The notes below the pieces were generated by a model, which searched no databases, was not told the DNA's origin, and was given only the letters and a program-made list of their open reading frames with translations. Shown piece after piece: positions 6,820-16,230 of a DNA stretch of 64,000 nucleotides; positions within the stretch are counted from its first letter, which is position 1; each line of letters begins with the position of its first letter. The DNA comes from Chitinophagaceae bacterium (GTDB lineage Bacteria; Bacteroidota; Bacteroidia; Chitinophagales; Chitinophagaceae), in the NCBI GenBank assembly GCA_016719015.1, contig JADKAZ010000001.1, forward strand, positions 496,001-560,000, given 5' to 3'. The translations under genes were made by a program, and so were the position numbers.

Positions 6820-9654
6820 TTACTCCACCACTCCTTTCAGTTGTCCATCAATAAACAGCACCAGCCTTCCTGCCTGGCTTTCTGATTTCGGTAAGGTTAC
6901 TTCATTCATTCCTTTCTTTAGCATCTTATTCAATAAAAACACTTCCTTAGGTTTGGCATCCCCATCCAGTAACAACAGGCTGGCCTTTCCATCAAAAGGC
7001 ATATTCACCGAATAAATAATTTTATTATCCTCTTCTTTTTTTGACAGGCTGTTACTATTGGTGCGCCCTGCCTGCCACGCATTGATTTCACTATTTCGCA
7101 TCGTGGGTATTCCACCCGATGCACAATTACCTATCCATGCCCGGAAACTTTCACCCGTACTGGCATTAGCAAGAAAGCCTTCTGTCAATGACACATAATT
7201 CTCTGCCCGGAGAAAAATTTGCGTACCAGCCCCTGCGGTTAATGTACCGCTACTGGTAATTATCACTGCTTCATAAAATCGTACACTCTGCAAATTCCCT
7301 GGAAAATTGAGGGAGGCCGGGCAGTCACCATGCGTATCCGACTTCCAGATACCACGGCCAAAAGTGGATGCATAGATGGTACCGTTTCTGATATGCAATT
7401 CTGTTACCGGCACCCGGGGCAGAAAATTATAAAACGGTTGCCAGTCGGGCATCAGTGCAGACTTAAAAAAAACACCTGCATCAGTACCGATATAAGCATC
7501 AAGATTAGCATCAATGGTAATACAATTAACAGGGATGTTGGGGATGGATCCTGATAAGTTACTCCATGTATCACCACCATTATTACTGTAGTACACTTTT
7601 TCCCCATCAGTAAAGCCTCCCATGGTTACCCATAACCTCAGGGAATTACCAGGGTCTACACCAATACCGGTAATCTTGGTGATAGTTTCCGGGAATCCTG
7701 TATTCTCCTGTAGTTCCACCCAGGTATCACCCTGGTCATCACTCCGGAATAGTTTTTTACCACCCTGCGTACCACCGTCATTCCAGCTATCACCACCGGC
7801 TGCATATACCCGGTTACTGTTACTGGGGCAGGTTACCAGTGCCCATCGGCCATTGGCACCTACATTTACCCAACCTGTTCCTCCGTTGATAGTACGATAA
7901 ACGGGGTCGCTGCTGGCAAAAACAATATTGTTATTGGAATAAGAGATGGCAACAGTTTTATACCAGTCTGCATCCATGCCCGGCATTTCGGTCCAATCTG
8001 TAAGTGTAGCATTGGAACGGTACAAACTTTTATTGACTGATAAATAAAGCTGGCTGGTGGCGCCATTGTAAAACCGCACATCGTATCCATCACCCTTTAT
8101 CGTATGCAGAAAAGTAGAAGTAGCCCCGTTGCGGTAATGTCCCCCATTATCCTGCGCCCCGCCAAACATATAATTCTCATCTGCATCTGACACATCAAAA
8201 TGATAATACTGTGTATTGGTCATCCCCGTGTATTTAGCCACATAAGTTACTCCGTCATCATTACTTTTATAAACACCCCCATCAGCACCTGCATAGAGGG
8301 TATTATCCAACGGGTTATAGACCAACTCATGTATATCATCATGTGCATAATCTGGTTGGTTGGCATTACCCCGTTGATTAGATAGTGAAAAATTCGAAGC
8401 CCCATCCGTACTACGGTATATTTCCAGGCCACCGGTAAGTACGATATTGACATTATCAGAAGCAACAGTCAGATTATGCATATAGGAAGCTGTGCCTGAT
8501 GTAATAGTATTAGAGTTGTTTCTTCTTGTAAAACTTGCCCCGCTATTGGTACTTCTGAAAACACCAATATTAGTTCCATCATTATTAGTAAATACAAATA
8601 CATAGTTTGCATTTGCTGGTGTAACAGCAATGGCAGTCCTTTCTCCTGATGATATTGTAAAATCAAAATTTAAATTACTGTCGGTAAAATTGGCTCCTGC
8701 ATCAGTAGAAATGTAAAATCTACCTGCGGTACAGGCATAAACCGTAGTGCTGCTTCCCGGTTTCCATTCAATATCATAATACCTGTTACTGTTGGATGAT
8801 ACTAATGTCCATGTGGTGCCACCATTGGCAGTCCGGAATAAACCCTGGCTCGTAGCAGCAATTAATACATTAGCATTGGTGGGGCTTTGCACCAGCTTAT
8901 AACCCACATAGAAACCAGCAAGCCCAAAATCACCGGTACGTTGCCATGTCACTCCACCATCTGTGGATTTCAATACCCCGATAGAAGGACGGATATAATC
9001 AAACCCCTGTACAAAACCATTATCCCCAATATTGCTGTCCCCGTCACCTGTCAGTACATAAATATCATTGGCATCAGCCCAACTCACTACTAAGCCGGAC
9101 ACACCGAGAGAGGGCATATAAGAATTCAGGTTAAACCAATTGTCGCCGCCATTATTACTTTTAAATACGCCTCCTGCAGGTGTACCGGCGAAAATAACAT
9201 CGGGGTCAGTAGGATGAAAAGCAATGCGGTCTACCCGGCCAATGCCCGTATGTAAAGTCGTTGCACTGGTTGTAATATTAGTAGGGCCTACGATACTCCA
9301 ACTGCCATACGCAGTGGCTTCCACACGTTGAGCCGCCCTGCCCGTCTCATATTGTTGAACAGCAGTAAAAGTTTTACGGGTATAGTCAGCAATATCGCCA
9401 TTGGCATCCTGTCTGCCTTCGAGATACCAAAGCTGGCGGGCCAGAAATTTTTCCTGCTTCTCAAAATAAGTTCTCTCCCTTGAGCCCACCGGAAAACGAG
9501 ACTGGTTACTGGTAACATACTGCATCATTTCACGGGCATAATCAGAAAAATTTTTGTTGCCCTGCAAACGTTGCGCCACTTCTGCTGGCACTTTTACCTG
9601 CGCCACTGTTGTAAGCCCTGCCAGTAACAGGAACAATATGCAAATTTTTTTCAT
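6820..9654 (-). CDS. Secreted Asp-box (BNR/sortilin-like) beta-propeller protein
   Basis: A 944-residue exported protein with a signal peptide (MKKICILFLLLAGLTTVAQ). Residues about 130-760 contain at least seven Asp-box repeats, for example SNNGGDNW, STDGGVTW, TANGGTTW, STNSGASF, SDDQGDTW and SNNGGDTW. This is the sialidase/sortilin-like propeller pattern often annotated as glycosyl hydrolase or VPS10-like in Bacteroidota. Around 770-850 there is a beta-rich linker (coat-hanger-like, with SGTLTAGAGTQIFLRAENYV). The last ~60 residues resemble a weak T9SS-type domain (MPFDGKASLLLLDGDAKPKE). Catalytic residues of sialidases were not recognised. It is separated by 27 bases from the stalk protein gene upstream and shares its terminator. 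Confidence 0.8.
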   Translation of the reverse strand: MKKICILFLLLAGLTTVAQVKVPAEVAQRLQGNKNFSDYAREMMQYVTSNQSRFPVGSRERTYFEKQEKFLARQLWYLEGRQDANGDIADYTRKTFTAVQQYETGRAAQRVEATAYGSWSIVGPTNITTSATTLHTGIGRVDRIAFHPTDPDVIFAGTPAGGVFKSNNGGDNWFNLNSYMPSLGVSGLVVSWADANDIYVLTGDGDSNIGDNGFVQGFDYIRPSIGVLKSTDGGVTWQRTGDFGLAGFYVGYKLVQSPTNANVLIAATSQGLFRTANGGTTWTLVSSNSNRYYDIEWKPGSSTTVYACTAGRFYISTDAGANFTDSNLNFDFTISSGERTAIAVTPANANYVFVFTNNDGTNIGVFRSTNSGASFTRRNNSNTITSGTASYMHNLTVASDNVNIVLTGGLEIYRSTDGASNFSLSNQRGNANQPDYAHDDIHELVYNPLDNTLYAGADGGVYKSNDDGVTYVAKYTGMTNTQYYHFDVSDADENYMFGGAQDNGGHYRNGATSTFLHTIKGDGYDVRFYNGATSQLYLSVNKSLYRSNATLTDWTEMPGMDADWYKTVAISYSNNNIVFASSDPVYRTINGGTGWVNVGANGRWALVTCPSNSNRVYAAGGDSWNDGGTQGGKKLFRSDDQGDTWVELQENTGFPETITKITGIGVDPGNSLRLWVTMGGFTDGEKVYYSNNGGDTWSNLSGSIPNIPVNCITIDANLDAYIGTDAGVFFKSALMPDWQPFYNFLPRVPVTELHIRNGTIYASTFGRGIWKSDTHGDCPASLNFPGNLQSVRFYEAVIITSSGTLTAGAGTQIFLRAENYVSLTEGFLANASTGESFRAWIGNCASGGIPTMRNSEINAWQAGRTNSNSLSKKEEDNKIIYSVNMPFDGKASLLLLDGDAKPKEVFLLNKMLKKGMNEVTLPKSESQAGRLVLFIDGQLKGVVE

Positions 9655-9681
9655 CTTGCTTTTTTTATGAGGAAGAAGCGT

Positions 9682-10794
9682 TTATTTACTCTCAACAATT
9701 TTGCGTAGTGTTTCTATCTCCTGCTTCATTTGCTGGTTCTCTTTGCTGAGTTGGATAATATAGAGAGTAAGCTCTTCCACTTTTTCCATTATTCTTTTCT
9801 GCATATCTCCGAGATGAAGACCTTCCTTTTCAACTTGCCTGGCAGAGGGTATGCCGGGTAAATGTTTGTTGGCCGCAATATATTGTTCCACTTCCTTCAA
9901 TGATTTCAATTTGTATGTATTATCAAATACATAATCCGGCCAGTTAGCATCCAATTGCACTCTCACTTCCTCCGAAATGATTTTTCCATTTACAGATAAA
10001 ATATATCCTGTGGCTGGCGTTGTAGAGGTGGTACCAATAACCATTCCCGTAGTTACATGCAATTTGGCTTTGGGTGCAGAGGTGCCCACGCCTACATTGC
10101 CATTACTGTCTAACATTAATGAAGCAGCATTAAAAAAACTTGTCTCCCCCGGGTTTCCCTTAGTTTGTGAGCTGCTGAAGGAAAGTACACCAGTGGTTGG
10201 ACTGTATTGAATATTAGCCCCATAACCGGTGCTTAAATAGCGATACGCATTAGCATAATATAAATTAAAACTCAGGGTAGGAGAAAAATTCAAAGGAACT
10301 GATTGGCTGATACCTGGCTGATCCTCTCCGTTGCGGACAGTTAGCAGAGATGAGTTACTGGGCCCATTTATCTCCAGCTGAGATAATGAAGGACTACTGT
10401 TACCTATTCCAACCCGTCCATCAGAAGCTATGGTCATACGGGCATCTGCGGTGGTGATGCTATTATTATTTCCAAGATTATTTGTAAGAAAGTGAAGTTT
10501 GCCTACTCCAAAACTTCCAGTTTTTTCAAAATAAATACCGCCCTTGTAGCGGGCATTAGCACCTGCATTTACCCCATCAAGACGAAAGCGGATACCACTT
10601 AGTGTGCCAGTGGGTGCAAATAGCGTAGCATTATGTACATTGACAAAAGCCCCGCTGCTGCCATCGGCTACATCTATTGTATCCACTACATGCAGTTTTG
10701 ACTCGGGAGCCGGCGTTCCGATACCAACGTTTTGTGCAACGGTACTAACTGAAGCAGCCAATATGCCTGCGAGAAGGAAGGTACTCTTGTTCAT
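9682..10794 (-). CDS. Secreted stalk/tail-fibre-like protein with C-terminal coiled coil
   Basis: A 370-residue protein with a signal peptide (MNKSTFLLAGILAASVSTVAQ). It carries three GIG-type motifs (VGIGTPAPESKLHV, VGIGNSSPSLSQLEI and VGVGTSAPKAKLHV), a layout typical of Bacteroidota trimeric stalk proteins. The C-terminal ~100 residues hold the conserved segment DWPDYVFDNTYKLKSLKEVE and HLPGIPSA, then a coiled coil of about 50 residues (heptads of K/E/L, ending LRKIVESK). This resembles the chaperone end of tail-fibre proteins but lacks an obvious S74 peptidase catalytic pair. It is probably the first gene of a two-gene unit with the Asp-box protein. A 17-base element shared with the response-regulator leader lies 68-84 bases upstream. 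Confidence 0.75.
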   Translation of the reverse strand: MNKSTFLLAGILAASVSTVAQNVGIGTPAPESKLHVVDTIDVADGSSGAFVNVHNATLFAPTGTLSGIRFRLDGVNAGANARYKGGIYFEKTGSFGVGKLHFLTNNLGNNNSITTADARMTIASDGRVGIGNSSPSLSQLEINGPSNSSLLTVRNGEDQPGISQSVPLNFSPTLSFNLYYANAYRYLSTGYGANIQYSPTTGVLSFSSSQTKGNPGETSFFNAASLMLDSNGNVGVGTSAPKAKLHVTTGMVIGTTSTTPATGYILSVNGKIISEEVRVQLDANWPDYVFDNTYKLKSLKEVEQYIAANKHLPGIPSARQVEKEGLHLGDMQKRIMEKVEELTLYIIQLSKENQQMKQEIETLRKIVESK

Positions 10795-10861
10795 ATGCTT
10801 AATTTATAATGTTGGGTAAAATTTTCTGCCCTAAAGGAAATGATATAAATAATTTCCGGCA

Positions 10862-10878
10862 ATACCCTAATGATGTGA
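10862..10878 (-). promoter_or_regulatory. 17-base shared motif, copy 1
   Basis: The minus strand reads TCACATCATTAGGGTAT, identical at 16 of 17 positions and in the same orientation to 11636-11620. It sits upstream of the stalk protein gene. A binding site for the adjacent LuxR-type regulator is an inference. Confidence 0.35.
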
Positions 10879-10924
10879 GAAATGTCCTGCAGACCCTCCT
10901 GCTATTCGGATAGATTTTAAAAAG

Positions 10925-11560
10925 CTAAACCAATTTTTCATTAATAGCCTTGCTTACCGCTTCAATTTGTGAACGAACATGGAGCTTGTCGTAGATACGT
11001 TTGATATGTGTGCGGACAGTATCAAGACTAATACATAAATCAGAAGCAATTAATTTAAAACTGTTGCCCTTGGAAAGCAATTGCAATATTTCTTTTTCCC
11101 GGTTGGTGAGCTGATAGTCATTTGTTGTTGACGCTACTGGTTGTTGCATATTAGAAATCACCATTCTTGCAATCGAAGGACTCATCGGCGCCCCTCCATC
11201 CAATACTTCACGGATAGAATGGATTAGTTTATCTGAAACATATTTCTTAAGGAGATAGCCATTGGCCCCTGCATACATGGCTTCAAACACATGTGTGTTA
11301 TCATCAAATACTGTTAACATGATAATCTGAACAGTTGTATCAATAGTTCTGATTTTTTTTACGGCCTCAATGCCATTGATACCCGGCATATCAATATCCA
11401 TCAATATCACATCCGGTTTCCATTCTTTTACCTGTTGTATAACAGTGGTACAGTCGGGGAAACTGGCCGCAACATTATAATCACCGGTCAGTGCCAACAG
11501 GTTAACGAGGCTTTCCCTGAGATTAGTGTTGTCTTCAAATATGATGATGTTGATGGGCAT
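10925..11560 (-). CDS. LuxR/NarL-family response regulator
   Basis: A cytoplasmic transcription regulator of 211 residues. The receiver domain (about 1-120) has the acidic pocket E9-D10 and the phospho-acceptor D55 in ILMDIDMPG, with the conserved Thr/Lys region LTVFDDN and GYLLKK. The C-terminal LuxR helix-turn-helix (about 145-211) contains LTNREKEILQLLSKG and DTVRTHIKRIYDKL. Start at ATG 11560 puts the receiver core directly at the N-terminus; ATG 11578 is also possible. It follows the sensor kinase gene on the same strand by about 50 bases, so the two form a two-component pair. Confidence 0.9.
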   Translation of the reverse strand: MPINIIIFEDNTNLRESLVNLLALTGDYNVAASFPDCTTVIQQVKEWKPDVILMDIDMPGINGIEAVKKIRTIDTTVQIIMLTVFDDNTHVFEAMYAGANGYLLKKYVSDKLIHSIREVLDGGAPMSPSIARMVISNMQQPVASTTNDYQLTNREKEILQLLSKGNSFKLIASDLCISLDTVRTHIKRIYDKLHVRSQIEAVSKAINEKLV

Positions 11561-11619
11561 TTGCCGGGTTTTGTTCATGTAGCAACAGTGCAACATAAAA
11601 CAGTTTTGCTAGTTAATAT

Positions 11620-11636
11620 ATACCCTAATCATGTGA
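11620..11636 (-). promoter_or_regulatory. 17-base shared motif, copy 2
   Basis: The minus strand reads TCACATGATTAGGGTAT, overlapping the stop codon of the sensor kinase gene and lying about 60 bases upstream of the response-regulator start. It matches the copy at 10862-10878 with one difference. A possible autoregulatory site, by inference. Confidence 0.35.
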
Positions 11637-14600
11637 CCTTCTTTTCGAGCAATACCGTTGTGCCTGTGCCCGGTATAGATTTAATTGTCAAAAGCCCCTG
11701 CATGGCAGCCGCCCTGCTTTTCATATTTATCAATCCATTGCCTGAATAAATTGACGCATCATTGAACCCACTGCCGTTATCTGTAACTGACAATTGTAAC
11801 AAGTTATCCTTGAACCGAAGGGTAATTGTTATCTCGGTTGCTTCGCTGTACTTAACTGCATTATTCAACGCTTCTTTAAAAATCATGTATAGGTCTTTAC
11901 GTTGTTCCAGGTTAAGCATTGACTTTTCTAACGCCCCCTCTACCTCAAAAAAATAATTGATTCGGGCCGGCTCCAGCATTTCTGCCGTAAATTCCTTCAT
12001 CCGTATCAGTACTTTTTCCAGGCTGTCGTTAGCAGGATTAATAGCCCACACTATATCACTCATACTTTCCATCATTTTCCCGGAATTGTCTTTTATTTTC
12101 TGCAAGTAAGATTTAACTTCCTCACTCACCTGACCGGATTCCATCCCCACCTTACTTAATATATTTATACTGGTCAGTGTAGAACCCATTTCATCATGCA
12201 AATCCCTGGCAATCTTTGTACGCAGCCTTTCTTCCATCAGGTATTTTGAAATTCTCTCTGCACTGATAGCAGCAATTTTCTTCAGCATCCTCAAGTGATA
12301 CGATTTGAAGTAATTCTTCTGCCTATGTTCTGAATCAATAATAGCATACACTTTACCGTCTATTAAAAGTGGTACAGTAATTTCAGCTAATCTCATTTCA
12401 TCATCCACAATGTACCGGGGATCTTTTTTTGTATTTTTTATTAGTGCTGGCTTACCCGTTTGGGCCACTGTTCCCACTATCCCTTTACCAAACGGTATTT
12501 CAATCCGGTTAATAATATCTCTTCCGCTATACGGATTTTTGGGGCCGGCAGCTGCTCTTTGTATCATTACTTCCCTGTAATCATCTTTCTGATATATTAC
12601 ACAGTCTTCGAACCCCAACACCCTTATGCAATTAGAGGCCATATCCCAGAAAATGTCATCCACTGTAGATTGGCCATATAAAGAAGTGGCAAAACTCTTC
12701 AGCTGTTCTTCTTCTTTTAGCTTTCGCTGTAATGAATGAATGATACCGTAGATGGCACTAAGAGCAGCTAATATACAGAACACAACAAACCAACCTGTTT
12801 GCCAGAATGCCGGAGAAATTGAAAATGGTACCTCCCGTAACTCACCAGCAACCCGGCCAGATCTGTCCACCGCCCTTGCCTTAAACGTGTAGACGCCAGC
12901 GGGCAGATTTTGGTAACTAATCTGGAATTTATTATCAGCCCGAAGCCACCCGGTATCATACCCTGTCAACATATACTCATAGACAATTTCGTCTGCACTT
13001 CCATAATATAGTCCTGCAAATTGTAAGTTCAATGATTTTATACGGGATGGCACCTTAAGCACTTCGCCTTTATTCAGTAATGACAAATTCCTTTTCTCTC
13101 CATCTACTATTACTTCAGTCAATACCAGTGGAAATGATATTGCATTTTGAACTGTGTATGGATAATGAAACAATACCCCACCGGCGGCGGCCACCATTAA
13201 TTCTCTGTTGATATTATTAAAATAAATATCGTGGGGTATATTAATATCAGAACCATAGGCGGAAAAACCAAAAGTTTTTTCGTTCGAAAAAGCAGGATAG
13301 ATTCTGCCATCTGAATGAATGACGGAGATACCGTTTCCTGATAACAGCCAAAGATTATTTTTAAAATCCGCCTCCATTGAAATAATATTATTAGTAGTAA
13401 GTCCGGTTCGCATATCAAATTTTGTAAACGCCATTTCATAGGACGTTCCCCTGTTATACCTGAAAATGCCCCCGGCATGTGTAGCAATCCAAATAGTTCC
13501 ATTCTTATCGGCTGTTATATCATTAACAAGATTCAGGGAAACATATTCAGGATTTTGTTCAGTCTCATGATAGGAAGTTATTTTTTTTGACACAACATCA
13601 TACTTATACAAATCCATACCCATGGTGCCTATCCATACTTCCTTATGCTGATTATCGGCATACAGAGAGGTGGCACCAGTTTTTAAATAAACAGCTTTCG
13701 GATCTGCGATTTCAATAAATGTATTTTCCTTTATATTATAATAATAGATTCCGGAATGAAACCCTGCAAACCAAAGATTACCTTCTGCATCTTCTACCAC
13801 ATCCCTGAAGCCTGCTATAGCTCCCTTGTTAGGGAGTGGAAATATCCGGAAGGAACCATTCTCCCTGTCATACTGGTACACATACCGCTCGGTTAACAAC
13901 CATAGCCTGTTACTGATATCTTTCTTTATTGCAAAACATGGTGGCAATAAATTTCCCGAGTGGTCCCTGGTTATTTTCCCGATCTTCCCCGTTTTTCGAT
14001 TAATGATAAAAACGGCAGCCGGTTTTACAGAACAAACAAAATATTTATCCTCTTCCTCTTCATAACAAACGCCTGTCATATTATTTATTCCCTCTTTACC
14101 GGAAGAATATACCAGTGGTAAGAAAGATGAATTGAGATGTGAATAATCAATACCCGTAAAACCATTGGGTGTAGCCACCCAGCGAATTCCTGTTTCATCT
14201 GTCAAAAGTGAATTGACTCCCCCGGGCAACAATGCACCGGTAAAAGGAAGTTCTGCGGAGGAAATAACTGCCTTGTTTGTAAGAGGGTCAATCTTCAACA
14301 ATCCCTTTTCTGAAGCCATCCAACATTCCTGTTTATCTGTCATCCTGTATTCTGTGGAAGGATATGCTTCTGCCACCGGCTTTAATTCCAAATATTGCTG
14401 GTCTTGCTCATTATAACTAAATACCTGCCCTTGCTGGACAGAAAGAAAAGTTTTGCGGGTACCCGAATCATATTTTATATCATACACATCTGCATAATAT
14501 CCCCCACCCAGGAATTTAAATTCACCGGTTTCTGGCTGCAGGCTTACAAGACCTTTGGAGGTTCCCAGCAAAAACTCCTGTTCATTTTTAGCAATAAATT

Positions 14601-15141
14601 TTTTAATGGAATTATAATTACCGGTATTAGCCAACTGCAGATTTTTCCTGGCAAAGCCGGGCCAGTCATAATAGGTAAATTTTTTATTTTTTCTATCGTA
14701 ACTGCTAAACTCAAACACATCAGCTGCAATCCATAAAAGATCCTTTTTATCAAACCATATATCCCAGACAATGAGATTAGGAATTTCATTTTTTGATTTT
14801 TTGGGTGAGGGTAATAACACCACCCAGGAATCATTTCCCGGGTTATAACAGTTTAATCCCTTCATAGTGGCTACCCAAATATTGCCTTCGTTATCGCCGG
14901 CTATATCATTAATCACTTCATTGGAAATAGAATTACCCGGGGAGGGTCTGAACACCTTAAATGAGTGCCCATCGTACCGGTTTAACCCGTTTTTAGTTCC
15001 TACCCACAAAAAGCCGGTACGGTCTTTATAAAAACAGGTGACCCTGTTATCTGAAAGGCCATCGGCTATGGTGAGATTCCGGCCTTTGTAATGCAACTGG
15101 GAATATGAATCTGTTGCCCAACAAAAACAAAGCAACACCAT
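11629..15141 (-). CDS. Sensor histidine kinase with periplasmic beta-propeller, Y_Y_Y, GAF and HisKA_3 domains
   Basis: A membrane sensor of 1170 residues. The N-terminal ~690 residues are periplasmic propeller repeats (GLSDNRVTCFYKDRTGFLWVG; W-x-G/A-T repeats such as GNIWVATMKGLN). A Y_Y_Y-type domain follows (about 700-775, with GSADEIVYEYML), then one membrane segment near 785-805 (GWFVVFCILAALSAIYGIIH). A GAF-like domain follows (about 830-960), then a HisKA_3 helix with the phospho-histidine near H982 (ARDLHDEMGST). The C-terminal ATPase has NNAVKYSEA, DNGSGF and GNGLINM. There is no fused receiver; signalling is to the LuxR-type protein downstream. The start is uncertain: ATG 15141 gives a signal peptide without positive charges, whereas CTG 15174 in the same frame gives MKYLFSRGAFLMVLL, a better one. 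Confidence 0.9.
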   Translation of the reverse strand: MVLLCFCWATDSYSQLHYKGRNLTIADGLSDNRVTCFYKDRTGFLWVGTKNGLNRYDGHSFKVFRPSPGNSISNEVINDIAGDNEGNIWVATMKGLNCYNPGNDSWVVLLPSPKKSKNEIPNLIVWDIWFDKKDLLWIAADVFEFSSYDRKNKKFTYYDWPGFARKNLQLANTGNYNSIKKFIAKNEQEFLLGTSKGLVSLQPETGEFKFLGGGYYADVYDIKYDSGTRKTFLSVQQGQVFSYNEQDQQYLELKPVAEAYPSTEYRMTDKQECWMASEKGLLKIDPLTNKAVISSAELPFTGALLPGGVNSLLTDETGIRWVATPNGFTGIDYSHLNSSFLPLVYSSGKEGINNMTGVCYEEEEDKYFVCSVKPAAVFIINRKTGKIGKITRDHSGNLLPPCFAIKKDISNRLWLLTERYVYQYDRENGSFRIFPLPNKGAIAGFRDVVEDAEGNLWFAGFHSGIYYYNIKENTFIEIADPKAVYLKTGATSLYADNQHKEVWIGTMGMDLYKYDVVSKKITSYHETEQNPEYVSLNLVNDITADKNGTIWIATHAGGIFRYNRGTSYEMAFTKFDMRTGLTTNNIISMEADFKNNLWLLSGNGISVIHSDGRIYPAFSNEKTFGFSAYGSDINIPHDIYFNNINRELMVAAAGGVLFHYPYTVQNAISFPLVLTEVIVDGEKRNLSLLNKGEVLKVPSRIKSLNLQFAGLYYGSADEIVYEYMLTGYDTGWLRADNKFQISYQNLPAGVYTFKARAVDRSGRVAGELREVPFSISPAFWQTGWFVVFCILAALSAIYGIIHSLQRKLKEEEQLKSFATSLYGQSTVDDIFWDMASNCIRVLGFEDCVIYQKDDYREVMIQRAAAGPKNPYSGRDIINRIEIPFGKGIVGTVAQTGKPALIKNTKKDPRYIVDDEMRLAEITVPLLIDGKVYAIIDSEHRQKNYFKSYHLRMLKKIAAISAERISKYLMEERLRTKIARDLHDEMGSTLTSINILSKVGMESGQVSEEVKSYLQKIKDNSGKMMESMSDIVWAINPANDSLEKVLIRMKEFTAEMLEPARINYFFEVEGALEKSMLNLEQRKDLYMIFKEALNNAVKYSEATEITITLRFKDNLLQLSVTDNGSGFNDASIYSGNGLINMKSRAAAMQGLLTIKSIPGTGTTVLLEKKVT

Positions 15142-15230
15142 GAGAAAGGCGCCTCTTGAAAATAAGTATTTCAGCTGGTTATAAGTTTACCAGTCTAAAA
15201 TACATTTTTTATTGCTTGCTGGAAATATCT

Positions 15231-16172
15231 CTACCGGGTTATAAGATAGCACCAGCGAAAAAGCTTTCCCTCAAAATCAAACGGGGTGGTGGGCCTTGTA
15301 ATATCAGTAATAGATGCAGCTTTGATTTTTTCCTTATCCAGTGCAAACTTTTTAAAATTGGTACTGAAATAAAGACTGCCCCCGGCCTTTAATCCTATCA
15401 GGCAATCATTAATGAGTTCTACATGGTCCCGCTGTATATCCAAAATGTCAGCCATTCGCTTACTATTACTGAATGTAGGCGGGTCCATTATAATAATATC
15501 ATAATAAGCCGGGGGTATGGTTTTCAGGTATGGCTTTACATCTGCATGTACCGTTTTGTATTTTGTGGTATCGGTAAACCCATTTAACTGCAAATTTTTT
15601 TCTGCCCAGTTCAGATATGTTTTCGACAAATCCACCGTTACCACTTCAGCAGCTCCCCCTGCTGCGGCATACACCGAAAAAGAACCTGTATAAGCAAACA
15701 GGTTCAGCACTTTTTTACCGGCACTTTGTTCCCGAACCAATTGCCGGGTAATGCGATGGTCGGGAAATAGCCCGGTATCCAGGTAGTCGCTCAGGTTTAC
15801 AATAAACTTTAACCCGTTTTCCTCTACTACAAACCCGATAGCTATCAGGTTATGCTGCCCTTCACCAGATTTCTGGTATTGCCCCAGCCTTCCCGGCTTT
15901 CGTTGCCGCAGTTTGAGAAAAATATTTCCGGCAGGCACCTTCACCACTTCCGAAATGATGGCAAGGCTCTTCTCCATCCAATCATCATGCGCCGCATCCG
16001 TCATACCATGCTGGCGTTTATATTCTGCCACATATAATTTATCCCCGTAAAACTCAATACAAAAGGGAAACTCTGGTATATCATGATCATACACCCGGTA
16101 GCAGCTGACACCCTGCCGCCGGGCATGCTTACTGATATGGCGAAATACCTTGGTAAGCCTGTTACGAAACAT
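15231..16172 (-). CDS. RlmK-like 23S rRNA (guanine) methyltransferase, stand-alone
   Basis: A SAM-dependent methyltransferase of 313 residues. It matches from end to end the C-terminal (RlmK) half of E. coli RlmKL, which makes m7G2069 in 23S rRNA. Shared segments are ARRQGVSCYRVYDHDIPE, YLDTGLFPDHRITR, the SAM-binding motif NLFAYTGSFSVYAAAGGA, and the catalytic-region DPPTFSNSKRM. The RlmL (THUMP/m2G2445) half is absent here. Start chosen at ATG 16172 (MFRNRLTK), which aligns with the family N-terminus. A longer frame to 16241 would overlap the divergent nuclease gene. The rRNA target is inferred from similarity. Confidence 0.85.
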   Translation of the reverse strand: MFRNRLTKVFRHISKHARRQGVSCYRVYDHDIPEFPFCIEFYGDKLYVAEYKRQHGMTDAAHDDWMEKSLAIISEVVKVPAGNIFLKLRQRKPGRLGQYQKSGEGQHNLIAIGFVVEENGLKFIVNLSDYLDTGLFPDHRITRQLVREQSAGKKVLNLFAYTGSFSVYAAAGGAAEVVTVDLSKTYLNWAEKNLQLNGFTDTTKYKTVHADVKPYLKTIPPAYYDIIIMDPPTFSNSKRMADILDIQRDHVELINDCLIGLKAGGSLYFSTNFKKFALDKEKIKAASITDITRPTTPFDFEGKLFRWCYLITR

Positions 16173-16230
16173 TATAAATTTTTCATCTGTCACTAACCCG
16201 TAAATTTTTACGAAATTAGCTGTTCCATTT

